A DNA stretch of 64,000 bases from Cladorrhinum sp. PSN259. Lineage: Eukaryota; Ascomycota; Sordariomycetes; Sordariales; Podosporaceae. How positions within the stretch are numbered: the first letter of the stretch is position 1; every line of letters begins with the position of its first letter. The stretch covers positions 310,001 to 374,000 of the forward strand of contig MU867068.1 of NCBI GenBank assembly GCA_033725935.1. Reading direction: 5' to 3'. Shown piece by piece: positions 1 to 13,064 of this stretch. A program made the position numbers and the translations under genes. The notes beneath the pieces were generated by a model, which was not told the origin of the DNA, searched no databases, and saw nothing but the letters and a program-made list of their open reading frames with translations.

Positions 1-1054
1 TCCCTGGGACTGTAGATACATATCATACATAGGAAGTAAACAATCTTCCCTTTCCCATACACTTCACTGTAATGTTTTTTACAATTCGGAACATTTGGCC
101 TGCTCATAATTATCCTGTAATAAATAAATAAATAAAACCACAATCTTCGTCTTTCTGACTTTCCCCTTAGTTCTATTCCCATCCGAAAAATGCATGTGTT
201 GGAAGGAAAGGGGGTTGAGTAAACCAACACAAAAAGAAAACATGAACGACATAAATTTGGAAAGGAAAAGAATTAACAAGAAGACACATAAGAAGATACG
301 AGATGAGGGGATCGACTGAAAAGAAAAAAAGGCAAGGGAAAAAACCATCCTTTCTTTAGCCTTCCATTATGCTTGCCCTAATAAACCTTAAATGCTTCCC
401 CTTCCATTCCCTTCCATCCCATCCCTATTCCAAAAACAAAACACACATAGGGAAAAGGAAATAATGATTAAACCCGCGCCATACAAAAAATGATGTTCGG
501 TGATGTCCTTGGTTTCTAAGATGCTTCTTTATACGCTCTCTCTCTTCATCATTCAGATCTGCCTTGCTCCAGTTCCAGTTCCTCCTAAAGCCATCCATCC
601 TATGCCCGCACCAGTGTGTCCCCTTCCTCATACATATAACTCCTTCATTCAAAGTACTCTTTAGGAAACAACAAGACAACAACTTCATCCCAATTTCCCA
701 TCAAAGAAGGGAGAAGTTATAAGAAAACCCAAACAGTTCCATGATATCCCGTACAACAATAACACATCGACCAATCAACCCCAAAAAAAAACCCTCCCTT
801 AACCCCCCTTTCCCTTTCCTCCCAAGGAAATATGTTGCGCGCATTCTTGTTTTGCCGCAGAGTTAAACAGTGTAAAAAAAAAAAAGGCAGTGGTGCGGCT
901 AATAGTAAATGCAGAAAATTCCATGAAATCAAGGGGAGGTAAGGGAAATAATATCGATAAAACAACATGATGAAATAATGCTGCATGCTATTGTGGTGTG
1001 CGTGTTGTGTAGATGCAAATTCGAAATGTGTCATGATGAACAAGCAAAAAAATT
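1..1054. other. Gene-free left edge, 3' flank of the kinase gene
   Basis: No convincing coding region. The stretch is AT-rich with pyrimidine tracts and includes a TAAA repeat at about 117-138. It probably holds the 3' UTR of the minus-strand kinase gene that ends at 1055. Short open frames here have no recognisable domain or codon bias. Confidence 0.6.
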
Positions 1055-4000
1055 TCACTCGCTATCCACGGGAATCTTCTTGGCAGTCTCAGTGCTACCA
1101 ATGCTGGCATTAGTGTCCCGTCGCCTGGGATGCACTGTCAGTCTGCCAGCTGATTGTGTTTCTCTCGAGGGATGATGCTTCTTTTTCTTAGACATGATCA
1201 ACAATCCATCATCACTGTCACTGTCACTATCGTTGTCTTGTGCGTGGTTTCGTGACACTTTGCGACCCCGAAGCGCATCAATAGCACTTGCTGGACGAGC
1301 CCTCTCATCCAATGCCAAAGAGACCACGCCCTCGCGGTCGTGCTCATCTTCGAGAGGAAAACCGGACATTGGCTCCTTGGCGAAAGCCGGGGGTGTGATA
1401 GTATCGGTTGTGTCAATAACTGATGATCGCCCAACGACACCTGGGCTACCAAGAAACTCCCCTTCAAAGTCTGCCGAGACTGAGCTGGTACTACTTAGAA
1501 GCGCCGGCAGCGAAGGATCTGACTGGAAGGCAAGCATGCGCTCCGTGGCATCTTGGGCCAGGTTGGTATTGATCCCAATGACGGGGCTTGCCGTTTCGCT
1601 AGGGCTGGTAAGAGGGGTGGTCAAAGCACCAATGGAGGTTGAGCTTGACGACTTGGCAGTTACAACTGTCTCCCCTCTTGAAATCGGCAATGGATGGAAA
1701 GATTCGTCGTCATCAGGCGATGGTGGGCAAGGAATCAGAGCAGGCTCGGCGTTAAAGCTGACATCGGTCGGCTGCCGCCGAGGCCTATCGATCACCTGTG
1801 TTCGTGGTGAGGGGTCATACAATGATGGCCTACGCGGACGTTGCTGCGGGGTCTTGACCTCTGGGAGATCCTCGATACGATGAGCCGTCATGGGCCTCTC
1901 GTCCAGTTCCACCGGGATGCGCTGCTTGTAAATACTTGGGTCAGATTTTGGGTTGGTATGCTGGTACCCAGTCATGACAGGCGAGGAAGCAAGCTCGAGG
2001 CCCTTTGCCACTTCAACCGCACGGGGAGTAAAAGGTCGTTGGAAGTGAACGTTGCCAGGGGCCATGGCGGTGCTCAGAGACACCTTGGCTTCGGCGCGTT
2101 TATCGGTGCTCGCAAAGAGTCCTCGATCAACGGATCTTGCACGGCCTAGGTCGTCGGTGATCGGACGCATGTCGCGGGCTTTGCGCAAAGCGTTGCTGGG
2201 GTCCTCGTTGTAGCTGTCAAAGAAGGGACTCGTGGGCATAGTATGTGGCTCGCTTGGCCCGGGTGTGAGACTCAAAAAAGCATTCGTGACGGAACGAGAT
2301 GGACCATGACTATGGCTATGGCCAGGGCGCGGAAGAGACCTATAAGGTGATGCAGAAGCCGTCTGCCAAAAATCTTCTCGGCTGTTGGTCAGATTCGTAA
2401 CAAGCTCAAGCAGCTGTCGAGGCTGTACAACATTTGTTGACGATTGTTGCGGAGTTGACTGTTTGGCTCTAGTCGGAGACTCATCGCGGGGACTGGCCAA
2501 CACGCTGTGTGTCAACGGGTGCTCACTTAGTGTTTGCTGTGAGCCGCTTGCGAAATAGTCGTCCGGGCGTATGCTTTTGCGTCGACCCTCTCTTAGGTGA
2601 GGGGTAAATAAACCGTTTGGGACTGGGCTGTCTCCTGCAGAACTAGTAGCACTGCTGGTGGCTCGTTTTCTGGACGATACACTCTCTGCCCGCTCCTGCC
2701 GGTGGTGCAGGACCTTGTTGAATGTCTTCTTGACTGCTGACCTGGCACGTTCGAGGAAAGTTAGTGGCACAACGGCATGTGCGACCTCCCTGTCATCAAC
2801 CTGGATCTTACGACCCGAAGTGCGCCGTGAAGGGTCCGTCTCCTCAAGCCACTGAATGATGTTGCCGATGCCGTGCAGGACCCATGGATGCCGCTTGACA
2901 TCGCGTAGGCGGATTCTCTTTTCGGGATTCTTGATCAACATCTTGGAGAGAAGATCTTGAAGCTCCCTGTCAATTTCCTCATATGACAGCTCATCGTCAT
3001 CGCGGTACGGGTCCTTGTTGATCCTCGTATACAACGACTCCTCAAGTGGTCGGGTGGCTGGGTCAACAGGTCGCAGGCGCCTCTTGGGGATGTAAACTTC
3101 TTCGGTGGCGATCTTCCTGAACATCTGCCATTCGTCCTCGGCAAGGAATGGGATGCGGGCAAAGATCAAGCAGTACAGCGTGACTCCTAATGACCATACG
3201 TCAATCTGCTCGGTAACCTTGGGCTGCGGTACACCTGGTTTGTCATCATAAGCGTCGGTGTAACAAAGCTCGGGTGCGAAGAAGGCCGGGGTGCCAACCG
3301 TCTTGGCAAGCTCGAGGTCGTTGTCGAAGTCGCGGGCTTCGGACTCGGACATGGTTTCGTCGGGTTCGCCATCGCGGACAGGTCTCCCGAAGTAGGAAAC
3401 GCCAAAGTCGGAAATTTTGACGCGGTGGTCCCTGGTCCAGAGCAGGTTTGCCGGTTTGATGTCTCGATGAACAACACCTTCGTAGTGCAAGTACTCCAGG
3501 CCCAACACGGTATCGCGAAAGGTCTGCCTTGCCTGTTCGATCGTGAAGCAAGGGACGTATGAGTAATCATCCACATAAGGATCGTGAACCTTGTTGTAGT
3601 CAACCGAAGACATGTGGGAAATGATCGACTCGGCCATGCTCGGGGATCTGCCCCGTAAGGCGGGGTCCTCGGGATAAGCACCATACATCATTCCATCACG
3701 GAGAGGCCCGGGGGTTTCGAGGTCTTCGTCGCTGATAATTGCTCCACAATCGGCTTCGGTCGGTAGAGGGGTCGCGACACCTGATAACGACTTAGTCGAT
3801 TGAGTTCTGGAAGGAGCTCGCGAAGTACCCCTTGAAGCAGCCACGGAGCTCGAAGGCGAGTATGTATATGCACCTGCTTCATCTCCCCCGAGGGCCCGGT
3901 TCCTGAATTCAACCTCATCCTCGTTGGCATCACCTAACTCGAGGCTCCAGAAATCGGCTGCTGAGGCCTGATGCTGCGAAGATTGTCGTGCCCGTTTCGC

Positions 4001-4837
4001 ATCTTTCATTGCCTGTCGTCGCGACAAGAGTTGCTCGTACCGCTCTTCCTCCGGTGAGGGTTTCTCCCCGCGCTGTTCTCTTTCGATCCGCCGTCGCTCA
4101 TAAGCACAGATGTGAGGGAGGCCTTTCTTCCTCCACACAACCTCTCCGAGCTCGACATGTTCGAGGACCATGTAGATCTTTTTAAGCTCCGGGTCGTCAA
4201 TAATCTCGAGGAGGCCGACAACATTCGGGTGCCGAATCTTTTTGAGGATGGCGATCTCCTTCTTGCTCTTGTCCTGAGTCGACATGGCCGTGACCTTTCC
4301 TAACCGTCTCTTCTTTGAGAATCTTGGAATGATCTTGATCGCCACGAACTCTCCCTTCTCCAGGTTCCTCGCAAGCTTGACCTTGCCATGCATGCCACGA
4401 CCTAGCTCTTCAATAATCTCATAGCTGTTGATAAGCTTTCGACCGGTTGTGAAGTCATGTTCGACGTTGGCTTTGTGAGTCCTATACGGAGGGGTTGGGA
4501 ACAGTCGGTCAGCAGCAGACCTCGGACACGGAAAATAAGGGGCCAGGACGACTTACTCTCGAACTTTGTGGGACTGCAGCGGGTGCAAATAGGGGCTATT
4601 GAGGCCACCTGGAGTGGCACTCTCGGACCCGGGCTGTGATGCCGGGAGCGACATGTTAGCTCTAGGGAGACTCGGACTGAAGAGCGCCGGCGACGACACG
4701 GGGGTGCTATTGGCAGTCCGTAAGGGGATGTGGGTCGGCGGGGGTGGGAATATGTTTTGAAGGTGAGGATGCGAGGGGCGTGGGTGCCCCTGGGCGTGGG
4801 CTTGTTGTTGCGATGGTTGTGGCGGCTGAGGCTCCAT
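1055..4837 (-). CDS. CaMKK/Ssp1-like serine/threonine protein kinase (SNF1-activating kinase family)
   Basis: Two exons, 4557-4837 and 1055-4481, joined by a 75-nt intron (4482-4556) with donor GTAAGT and acceptor TATAG. The protein is 1235 aa. The first ATG is at 4837; an upstream in-frame GTG at 4861 was not used. The kinase domain spans about residues 115-628. It has the Gly loop GRGMHGKV (about 121-128), the lysine in VAIK (143), HRD (432-434) in HRDIKPANLL, DFG (452-454), and APE (about 496-498) in TPAFFAPELCY. About 190 residues rich in Ser and charged residues are inserted between the N-lobe hinge and the catalytic loop. This is where CaMKK-family kinases carry their RP insert, and it is very long here. 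The 600-residue C-terminal tail is Ser/Pro-rich with no domain I recognise. Family members (S. pombe Ssp1, yeast Sak1/Tos3/Elm1, CaMKK) phosphorylate the activation loop of AMPK/SNF1 and CaM kinases. The family call is firm; the orthology within it is inferred. Confidence 0.9.
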
Positions 4838-7800
4838 GGTCGGAAACTGGATTAGAGTCACTTGGGGAGACCTTCATGCTGGACAGCGATAGTCGTGTCG
4901 GTGTTGCACGCACATGGGGCGGGATCGGTCGCGTGCGAAGGCGGGGCCGGCGTCAGAAACAAGGCGTGGACGAGGGCGATTGAGTTTGCGGTTAAGGAAT
5001 TAAGATCGAAGAGTTTCAAATGTCTATCCGCGCTTCTGCTATGTGATGTCGACCCGGCAAACTGGTGGCCGAGGGAGAGATTGAAAGAAAGGTGGGTATT
5101 GTGGTATCGTACGGTGGAGAGACGAACAAGCGATAGCGAAGGAGAAGTTGAAAATGGACTGGCGGCGGTCGGCGGTAGGTGCAGGCTCAGTGGCTCAATT
5201 ATTGGGTGGGTTGCTGCAGTGCTGCACCGATGCGGCGTCGGCTAGACTAGGTACGATTTGATGGATTGACTGATGAATGGATTGGAAGATGGGTGGGAGG
5301 GGACGAGGGGTGGACAAAGGCGCTGCGTCTCTCTGGGGCAAGCCAAGACTTATTTTTCTGTCAGTACACGGCCCATTACATCAATACCTACTTTCTCCTC
5401 GGACGATGGATGATGCAGACACAGACACGAAAGCGAGTCTAAGACGTCAAAGGACGACGGTCCGAGGCATTTAAGACTCGAAAGGAAAACAAAAAAGAAC
5501 ACTATACATACGTGCTAAGCCAGGCGGTCTACTGCGAGCTCAAACTTTGATCGTTTTGATCTGATGTTTCTCCTTTTTCCCTAATCGGACGGGGGGCTGT
5601 GTGGGCTGCTTGCTTGTGTGTGTGTGGACTGTCTGACTTGCTTTCCAGGATTTTGGGATTGATGGGCTGGAGTCTTGGAGCCTTGTCGGCTGGGGTGAAT
5701 CAACGTCTTCTTCTGGATTCAGGTCTGGCGATGATGTACCCAGGGCGCACTTTGCTACCCCTCACCACTTAATGGTTTTTCGGGGTGCCTCGAAGAGACA
5801 TGGAGCCCATGATGAAAAGCAGCACTGAGAACAAATGGGAAGCCAAGGGTCTCCGCCACAGGCTCGCGGCAGGGAAAAGAAAGTGGGTAGGAAAGAAGGG
5901 GGGGACAAGAGCCGTTTAGAAAACAGCGAGGCAATAGCACAGGTTTTGTATAATGCCTCTACGTGAGTCTAAAGACGATGGTACAGTGACAGAATGGCCC
6001 CATTTGCACCCTTGGCCATACCATCCATCCATCAATCACCCTGGGCCTCTCCTGCAGCGAAACCGGGGGTTAGCAGTCATTTGTGAGACCTGCAGGAAGT
6101 CGGTGGTATTTTGCGCACGAAAAAGGCCATTGGCCAAGCGGATTGACGTCGCAGCCAAAATCGCCAAGTCCCGACTGTGGAGTCTGGAAAAGGCAATGCT
6201 TATCGCTGTGCGCCCATTCGACCCAGCGCGCTCTCAGACCCTTCTTCCGAACTCTATTCGCAGACCATGTCTCTTGTCTGTCGGCTGTCGTTTCTGGCAT
6301 CTTGCATGAGGAACATCAAGTCAATTATTGTCGGGCAGTGAGCACAGTGGTTGCACAGCTTTCGCCACAACACCAACTGAACCGCTCCGAATACGTGGCC
6401 GTCCTCGTCTCTGCTTTTATGACAGTGGCGACTATGACAGCAAGATAGTGTCAACCGAGTGGGTTTCTGACGTGTGGCCTGTGCTCAATCATCTTTGAGG
6501 CTTTCCCTTGCGTGGGAGAGTCGATGATGGCGGAAGACGGATGGCGGGGCCTGTGTGCCAGGCAAGGTCTCTCTCGAGAAACTCTAAATTTCAGGCAGTC
6601 CAAGCTCTCGTTCCAGCGATGCACACCACCATGCAAGAACAAGCTGGGAATCACAGACTAGTGTATACGGAGCTGTTGTCTCCAATATCCGCCATCATCT
6701 CAGGTCCAGCTCCTTTGCTTCTTCTTCACTCCAGTCTCCCGACGCAACGGTAGACGGGAGTTCCCAGCAACCCCAGCGTCTATTCCAACACCCCAGCATC
6801 CCAGCGGGATTAACGGCACTTACAACCATTATCCCCTTGCGCCATCACGAACTCGCAACTCGCGACTTACAGCCGGACATCGAGTCGGGAGCAATTGAGC
6901 ATCATCCAGTGAAACAAAGAAAAAAGACGGAAGAGGGTTCTTGGTGAGCTCATCAGTTGAAAATCTCGCCTTTCTTCTTCTCGGTACGTACCGCTATCTG
7001 CCTCCGGTCGTTTCGTTACCTCCGTACTCCATACCGCCTCGGATTGCCGAAAAGGGCGGAATGCACGGAAATACTTGTCCCTAACTCCCTCCCTCACGCT
7101 GGGCGTCTCAGCCAAATTCCTCGCTCGGACTGGATGCTGTCCCCCGCCTCAAGACGAGGCCCTTCGGGCAAATCGTGCATCGTGCTGAAATTGATGGTGA
7201 TGCGATACAACCCAAAGCACATCTCATATCGTCATTTCGCCTGAGGAAAGATGTAGATGTCTGAGAAACAGGCTTTCCCCTCGTGTTAGTGCAACATTGG
7301 GAAAATCAGCTGTGCAGAAAGACATCACGCTTCGGATGGCCAAGTTTGGAAAGGGCCCAGACCGTTCGATGCTCGGCGTCTGTCTAGGCATGGAACAGCT
7401 GCGATGGTGAGTGGCTGGAGTTTTCCGTTCCAGCTTTGGTGCCCAATATTATAGGCACCACGGATGAGCAACAAGAAGAGAGAAGCAGCGGTCTCACGAT
7501 GACCCCGCATACCGACGACGTCAAGCGCATCGAACACACAGACCTTTCACCACCAGAGATCCGTTGGCCTTGTTGGAACCTGGGCATCAAAGGATCACCA
7601 ATCGGGTCATGGGGCATGTCTGTTCTCGGCCATCATGTTAATTTCACGACACACACCCATGGCAATGGATGCCGCGAAAAACCGGAGGCACGGTAAGACA
7701 AACAGCTTCACCATCCTTCTCGACCTCGTTCTCCGGCGCCTATCAATATTGATGAGCGAACACACGAACACGCAGAACATTGGCTTTTTTACCCCGGAAT

Positions 7801-10800
7801 TGCCGTTTTGGACTTGGCCTGCCACTATTTTCCCCAGAGATCTGACACTAGCTGGATTGTTCCCTTGCCCCCTTGCCCCCCTGCGACTCCAAATAGTCGG
7901 CCATTTTGGAGATTGTTGCTTGTCTTTCCCGTCCCCTGCTGCCTCTCACTCTTTTACCCCGGTCACACAACCCAATCATGGGCGAGATTGATATGCACGA
8001 AAGGGAGGACGCAACTGGTCAATGCAGTCAGACCGTCATCACAATGGTCCATCCCAGAAGGACAAAAGTGACAGGTCTCCAAACTTGTCATGGCGAGCGA
8101 CAGCAACATCCGATTTCCTCCATTTTACTTCTCGTTCTCGCACTCAACTTCGGGACCAAGGCCTCCGTGTCCAGCGCCCGCCCACATCTCGCGTATTTTG
8201 TATCTTTGGCACGATGTCTCCATGTTATCAAGATACACATGCAAACACTGAAGTTGCCCCGAAGGAAACCCGAAACGGGAATCATCCTCATACAACGAAC
8301 GGCCAACCAGAAGAGCCCTATTCCTCGTTACACACACATATACACACGACCACCCGGCAAGGTCCTTACCGCACGCAGCCACACTTCTACAGGTTCAAAC
8401 AATATTGAGCCGTGTCTTTCCTTTTTTTCCTCATGTCCGAAGCCGGACAGGTTGCTTAGCCGCCAGCATTTTCACCAGAAATTCTCTCTCAGCTCCTCTC
8501 AACAGGTTGCAAGAAAGTAAGGGGCTTATGGATGATGAATGGGCTGATCCTTTTATTTCAACAATACAACACGACGCCATAACAGCTAACTGGTAGGGAG
8601 TTACGCCGATTTGGCCGTGGCTTGCTGGATAATCACTCCACTCCTAATATCTTGGCTCTGTAAGCCCGTTTCTTCTGTTGATGGAAACGCCCATCACAAT
8701 TCAGAGTGTGAGCGGTCTTGCGACATCGCTGCGTTTCTCCGTCCCTGCAATACCACCCTTCCTTTTCTCACAGGCGAATCAGGTGTTCAGGTTTTTGGAG
8801 GTGGCTGCAACTTTCCTTCCCGTCTCTCTACCTGCATGGAGCCCAATATCAAAGCTATATTAATCATTATCAGCATGTGTGTTTGTGGGTGTGTATGCAC
8901 AACCTGTCTCCATCGGAGTCGTAGTGAGTGCTTGCGGCGTTTTTTTAAAAAAAAAATTTTTACAAACGACATGCCATCACAAGTTCGAGTGGAGGTTGTT
9001 TATAAGGTGGTATTCTTTGCTGCACGTCATTATCGTAATCTTTTTGGCCGACTGGGTTTTTGAGGCTGGGCATCCATCATGTGTTCGTGGTTATCTTCCT
9101 TTTTTTTCTCATCCCTTTTTTCTGGACTCACCAGGGGTGGGACTGTGCCGCTAGCTTGCATTCAGGGAAACTCATGTGCATTTGGGCGTGACTTTGCATC
9201 AGTTATTTTCACGTTCACTTCTTTTTGCTTGACAATCGGACAGATAATGGGAGATCGGCGAGTGCGATCTGATTCATTCCCGTAAGTGGTCGGTAGGTAA
9301 TGACAGAAGTGAGACAGGTATGTACCACACACTCCACTAACACTAGCACAAACTACAATTTCAGACGCATGTGATAGGGGGTCGCATAGCGAAGAAAACA
9401 AGTTTCTGCATTGACCACCTGTTCTCTCAGATGTTCGTTCCCGGGCCGAATTTGGAGTTTGAGCGCTCAAGCCTTCTAGCACAGGTGAACAAAACGCTGG
9501 TCCTTGCCTGATGCGGGAGATGTCACAGACAAGTTTGTCTTTGTGATGAGAATCCTTCGGAGGCCCGAGGAACTGGGAGCTGGGAAAACTGAAGCCTTCC
9601 CGGAAGTGCCTTCCCATTCAATGACACTAGTGTGTGAGCTGAAACTTGGGAAGGAAGATTGTACTATTTGTTGGTTGGAGTTACCTAAGTGGCTTTTTGC
9701 ATGTAGGGGTGGATGGGACTGGCAGCTTTTTAGCGTGACCCAGGAAATTGGAAACTCTGGAGAAAGAGCATGGATGGCTGAACCAGATGAGCTGGAACTG
9801 GGACTAGGGAATCCGGACACTACGGTTGAAGCAACCATGGGTTGGATATTCGTGCTTTCACTTGGTTAAACAACAAGACCAAGTGTAGCATCTACAATGG
9901 TGGAAAGGGGACTCGTCATTTTTCTGCAGAACTTTTTTGCTAACGAGGATATTGGATACACACCCACAGGTACTGTCTGTAAGGTATCAGACAAACGGGA
10001 TAAAGCCGATATTTTACACATCAGGAGAGTGTCTCTTCAGTTTGCTAGCCGTCCAAAGTTTCGCTTTGCAGTTTTCTCCTCCATGCACACATATATATGC
10101 CTGTCACTCTTTACGAATACTTACTTCCTAATCAGTTTTGTATATGAGTATCTTCCAATTCACGAAAGCACCGAGCGAAAGTAACCCCGGGGTTCACCGT
10201 CCGGTCTTTTTGTTCCCGTCTGTGCCCTGTGGTTCCTTGTGATGATGGATGTGATAAAAGCTAGTGTACATACACTAGTTTCTTTGCAAAGACTCGGAAG
10301 CCACGGAAGGAAAAAAAAACGCCAACGGATCGGAATTAGCGCCGCGGTAGGGTCATCAAATCAGCCTCGATTGGGAATGTGTCTCTAACAAAGTACAGTG
10401 GTTTTGACAAGTGACCCGTTTTTTTCTCTTCCTCCCTCCTTCTCTTTTTGTTTGTGATGAAGTTGGGCTGCCTAGCTGGCTGGCTAGCTAGCTACAAGAT
10501 AATTTTTTTTTTTGCCTCTCCTGACGATCGATCGAACGAACCATGATATTCGGGTTTCTTTTCTTTGTTTAGCACAAGTGGTGTGCCAGTGTGGTGTGGT
10601 GTGGCGTGGCGTAGCGTAGTGTGTCTTACTTTGATGTGTACTCCCGGCCTGTCTTGTCTCCTGATGATCATGATACTCGAGACAATTTTAGACAAAGGGG
10701 TAAGCATATCAATAAAGGGCATAATTGTGGTTCCCCGATATCGAGGACGGCTAGTGTAGTGTAGATCGAAGGTGGCCAATGGAAGTATGCAGGCAAAAAA

Positions 10801-13064
10801 GCCCTTTCATTCTCAAGCATGATGATATCATCAACCAAAAAATTTATATTAAAAAAAGGGTAGAGTTCTTTGTTTTTTTTCTTCTTCCTTTCTCAATTGG
10901 AGCTTCAGGCTAGAACGAGTATGACCGCAGTAGCGTAGATACGGGGAAAGAGGTGGCGGGGTATATGCTCCGAACAAGAAGGGGGGGGGAGGGATTTTTC
11001 TTTGTATGGATTTTAGTTTTCAGTAACATACATAGGTAAGTAAGGTAAAGTGGAAGCTTCTCCGTTTTTTCAAGTAACAGTTGATGGATGGGGAAAGCTG
11101 AATGAGAACCTTTTTTGGATCGTGATTCAAAATGCAAGATGCCGCTTTTGGATGTCACAGTAGCCCAGCTGAAGTGGTAAAAACTTCTGCAAGAACGGAA
11201 TAAACTTTGGTTGGCCAAAGAAGTGCGGAGAACGGGACGGGAAGTTCTACACAAGATGTAGCTACCTATCCGTAAGATATGATTCGTTGGTCTCCTAACA
11301 TCTGGAGATTTCGGAGATGGGTGGGATGGCACTGATGGATAAAAATGGTGCGGGTAGGACTGTAAGTACACGCGTGCGTGATAGTGGCTGGCTGACACAG
11401 CGGGTTACGATGAATGGGTGGGAGGGGAGATAATATCATCACGCAGTTCAACTCTGTCCAATAGTATATGCTGTGTCTATGTCCCCGCAACCATCATTGG
11501 GCGATCTCTTATATCAGGAAATTTTCATCTCTTTTTTTGGAACTGGCTGGAATTACACAGACTGAGACAAGGTATAGTATAGGGCATCCCGAGAAACAAC
11601 AGCAAGAGAGATAAGAGATCAAATGAGAGGTGTGTGAGCGCGAGACCGGGACCGTTGATGAGAGAGACGCAGCCCTTTGAAAGAAAAACATGATGTATCA
11701 GTTTTCTTAAAGCTGATTTTCACAGAAAAAGAAGAAAAAAAGAGCTGTGTTGTCTCGGCCCTTATCTTTTAGACTAGGCGTCGAGCTATCATATGCATGT
11801 CTTGCTCCAAAAAGAACGGGCGGAGGAAAAAGCAAAAGAAATCTCAAAATTGCTGATAGTAGTCCTATCTTGGTGAGGCGCAGACCTTATCTCTGTAGAT
11901 CAGCTACAATCATGGACGGGTGCATATGCGAGCATATCTGAGTGAGGGGAAAAACAATATCTTTGAAGTTGATAGGTGGGTGAAAAAAAGGGGCTCCGGT
12001 CTTGCTCAGGATGGTGGTGGTGGTGGTGAAACGTGCTGTTAAAGTTTTCGAACTAATGTAGCTAATAGGCTCTATGCTATCCTTTCCCCAGTTTTACCTA
12101 GGTAGCATTCTGGATGGTGGATGGGTAAGTCATCTGGCTTGCTCTCCCTGCGGACTTACCTCCTTACTACCTATACCCGTCGGCGGGGTGGCACGCATGA
12201 CGTTCCCGGTGTCGCTGGGACTGCCGCCGTCCGAATTATCTCCGCGGAGGGGATATATCACGGGGGAAGCGGGACTTTGACGACGACCTACTAATACATT
12301 CACTGTGCTGCCATCGTGACAAGAGGTTCGATGGTGTGGTTGCCCCAGAAGAGCGGTTTGTGATCCCCTCACCAAACGCCGATCTTTAACTTAAACCCTC
12401 GATCCACTTTCACACGCATATGAATTTGCACAGCATCGTACGACTATGATGCCGGAGATTGGAGCTTTAACCCGATTCCACCTTATCTCTGGCAAAACCA
12501 GGTTTTTTGCACTTTTCCCATCCGTCTGTGTGCATGCGGGATGCCCGCTGCGCAACATCCTGGCAATAACGTTCCGTGCCGACGCTCAGGGACGGGTAGG
12601 GCGGCAACATACGCAAAGGGTCTCCTTGAAAAAGAAGAAGTTTGGAAAGGCACTCATGTACCTTACTTAGAGAGCATACGCAATGAGCAAAAATGAAGCA
12701 ACAAACATCGAATGGCAAAAACAGATCGTACAAAACAGTGTTTGTTGTACATCCAGAGGCAGACAGATATACTCCTAAATAACCAGTCAATAATCAAGGA
12801 ATTCCCGGTAGTAAGCCTCCAAAGGACCAAGGTAGAGAGCCTCGTCCTTTTTTACCCAGTCCCTTGTTCCCATCATTGAGAATAGACACCTCCTTTCTTG
12901 TGTCTGCAAGCGCTTCCGTCCATGCAAATGACAACGCAAATAAACGCCATGATATAACCTGGTAAAAAACAAAAAAAACAAAAAACTTTACGCCCACATT
13001 AACCCCATCACTGTAAACCCATTGCCTCGTGACCAAAACCGAACGTCACAACGTCTGGGAGAAA
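4838..13064. other. 8.2 kb stretch with no convincing protein-coding gene
   Basis: The region lies between the start of the kinase gene (transcribed leftwards from 4837) and the 3' end of un-24 (13065). No open frame shows a domain, a sensible run of spliced exons or the C-ending codon bias of the neighbouring genes. The longest frames (about 204 aa at 7906-8520, 150 aa at 8611-9063, 151 aa at 9162-9617 on the minus strand) look random and several have no ATG. It holds pyrimidine-rich tracts, a GTGTG-type simple stretch at about 10588-10622, a GGCT/AGCT stretch at about 10476-10495, and a GC-rich patch at about 12150-12270. Likely contents are the kinase promoter and a long 5' leader, the un-24 3' UTR, and possibly noncoding RNA. 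Confidence 0.55.

Noticed and set aside
1194..1883. 229-aa plus-strand open frame within the kinase gene
   Set aside because: Antisense to the Ser/Pro-rich kinase tail, starts without ATG support and has no recognisable features.
7906..8520. 204-aa plus-strand open frame in the 8.2 kb spacer
   Set aside because: No domain and random composition; its neighbours in other frames look equally plausible.
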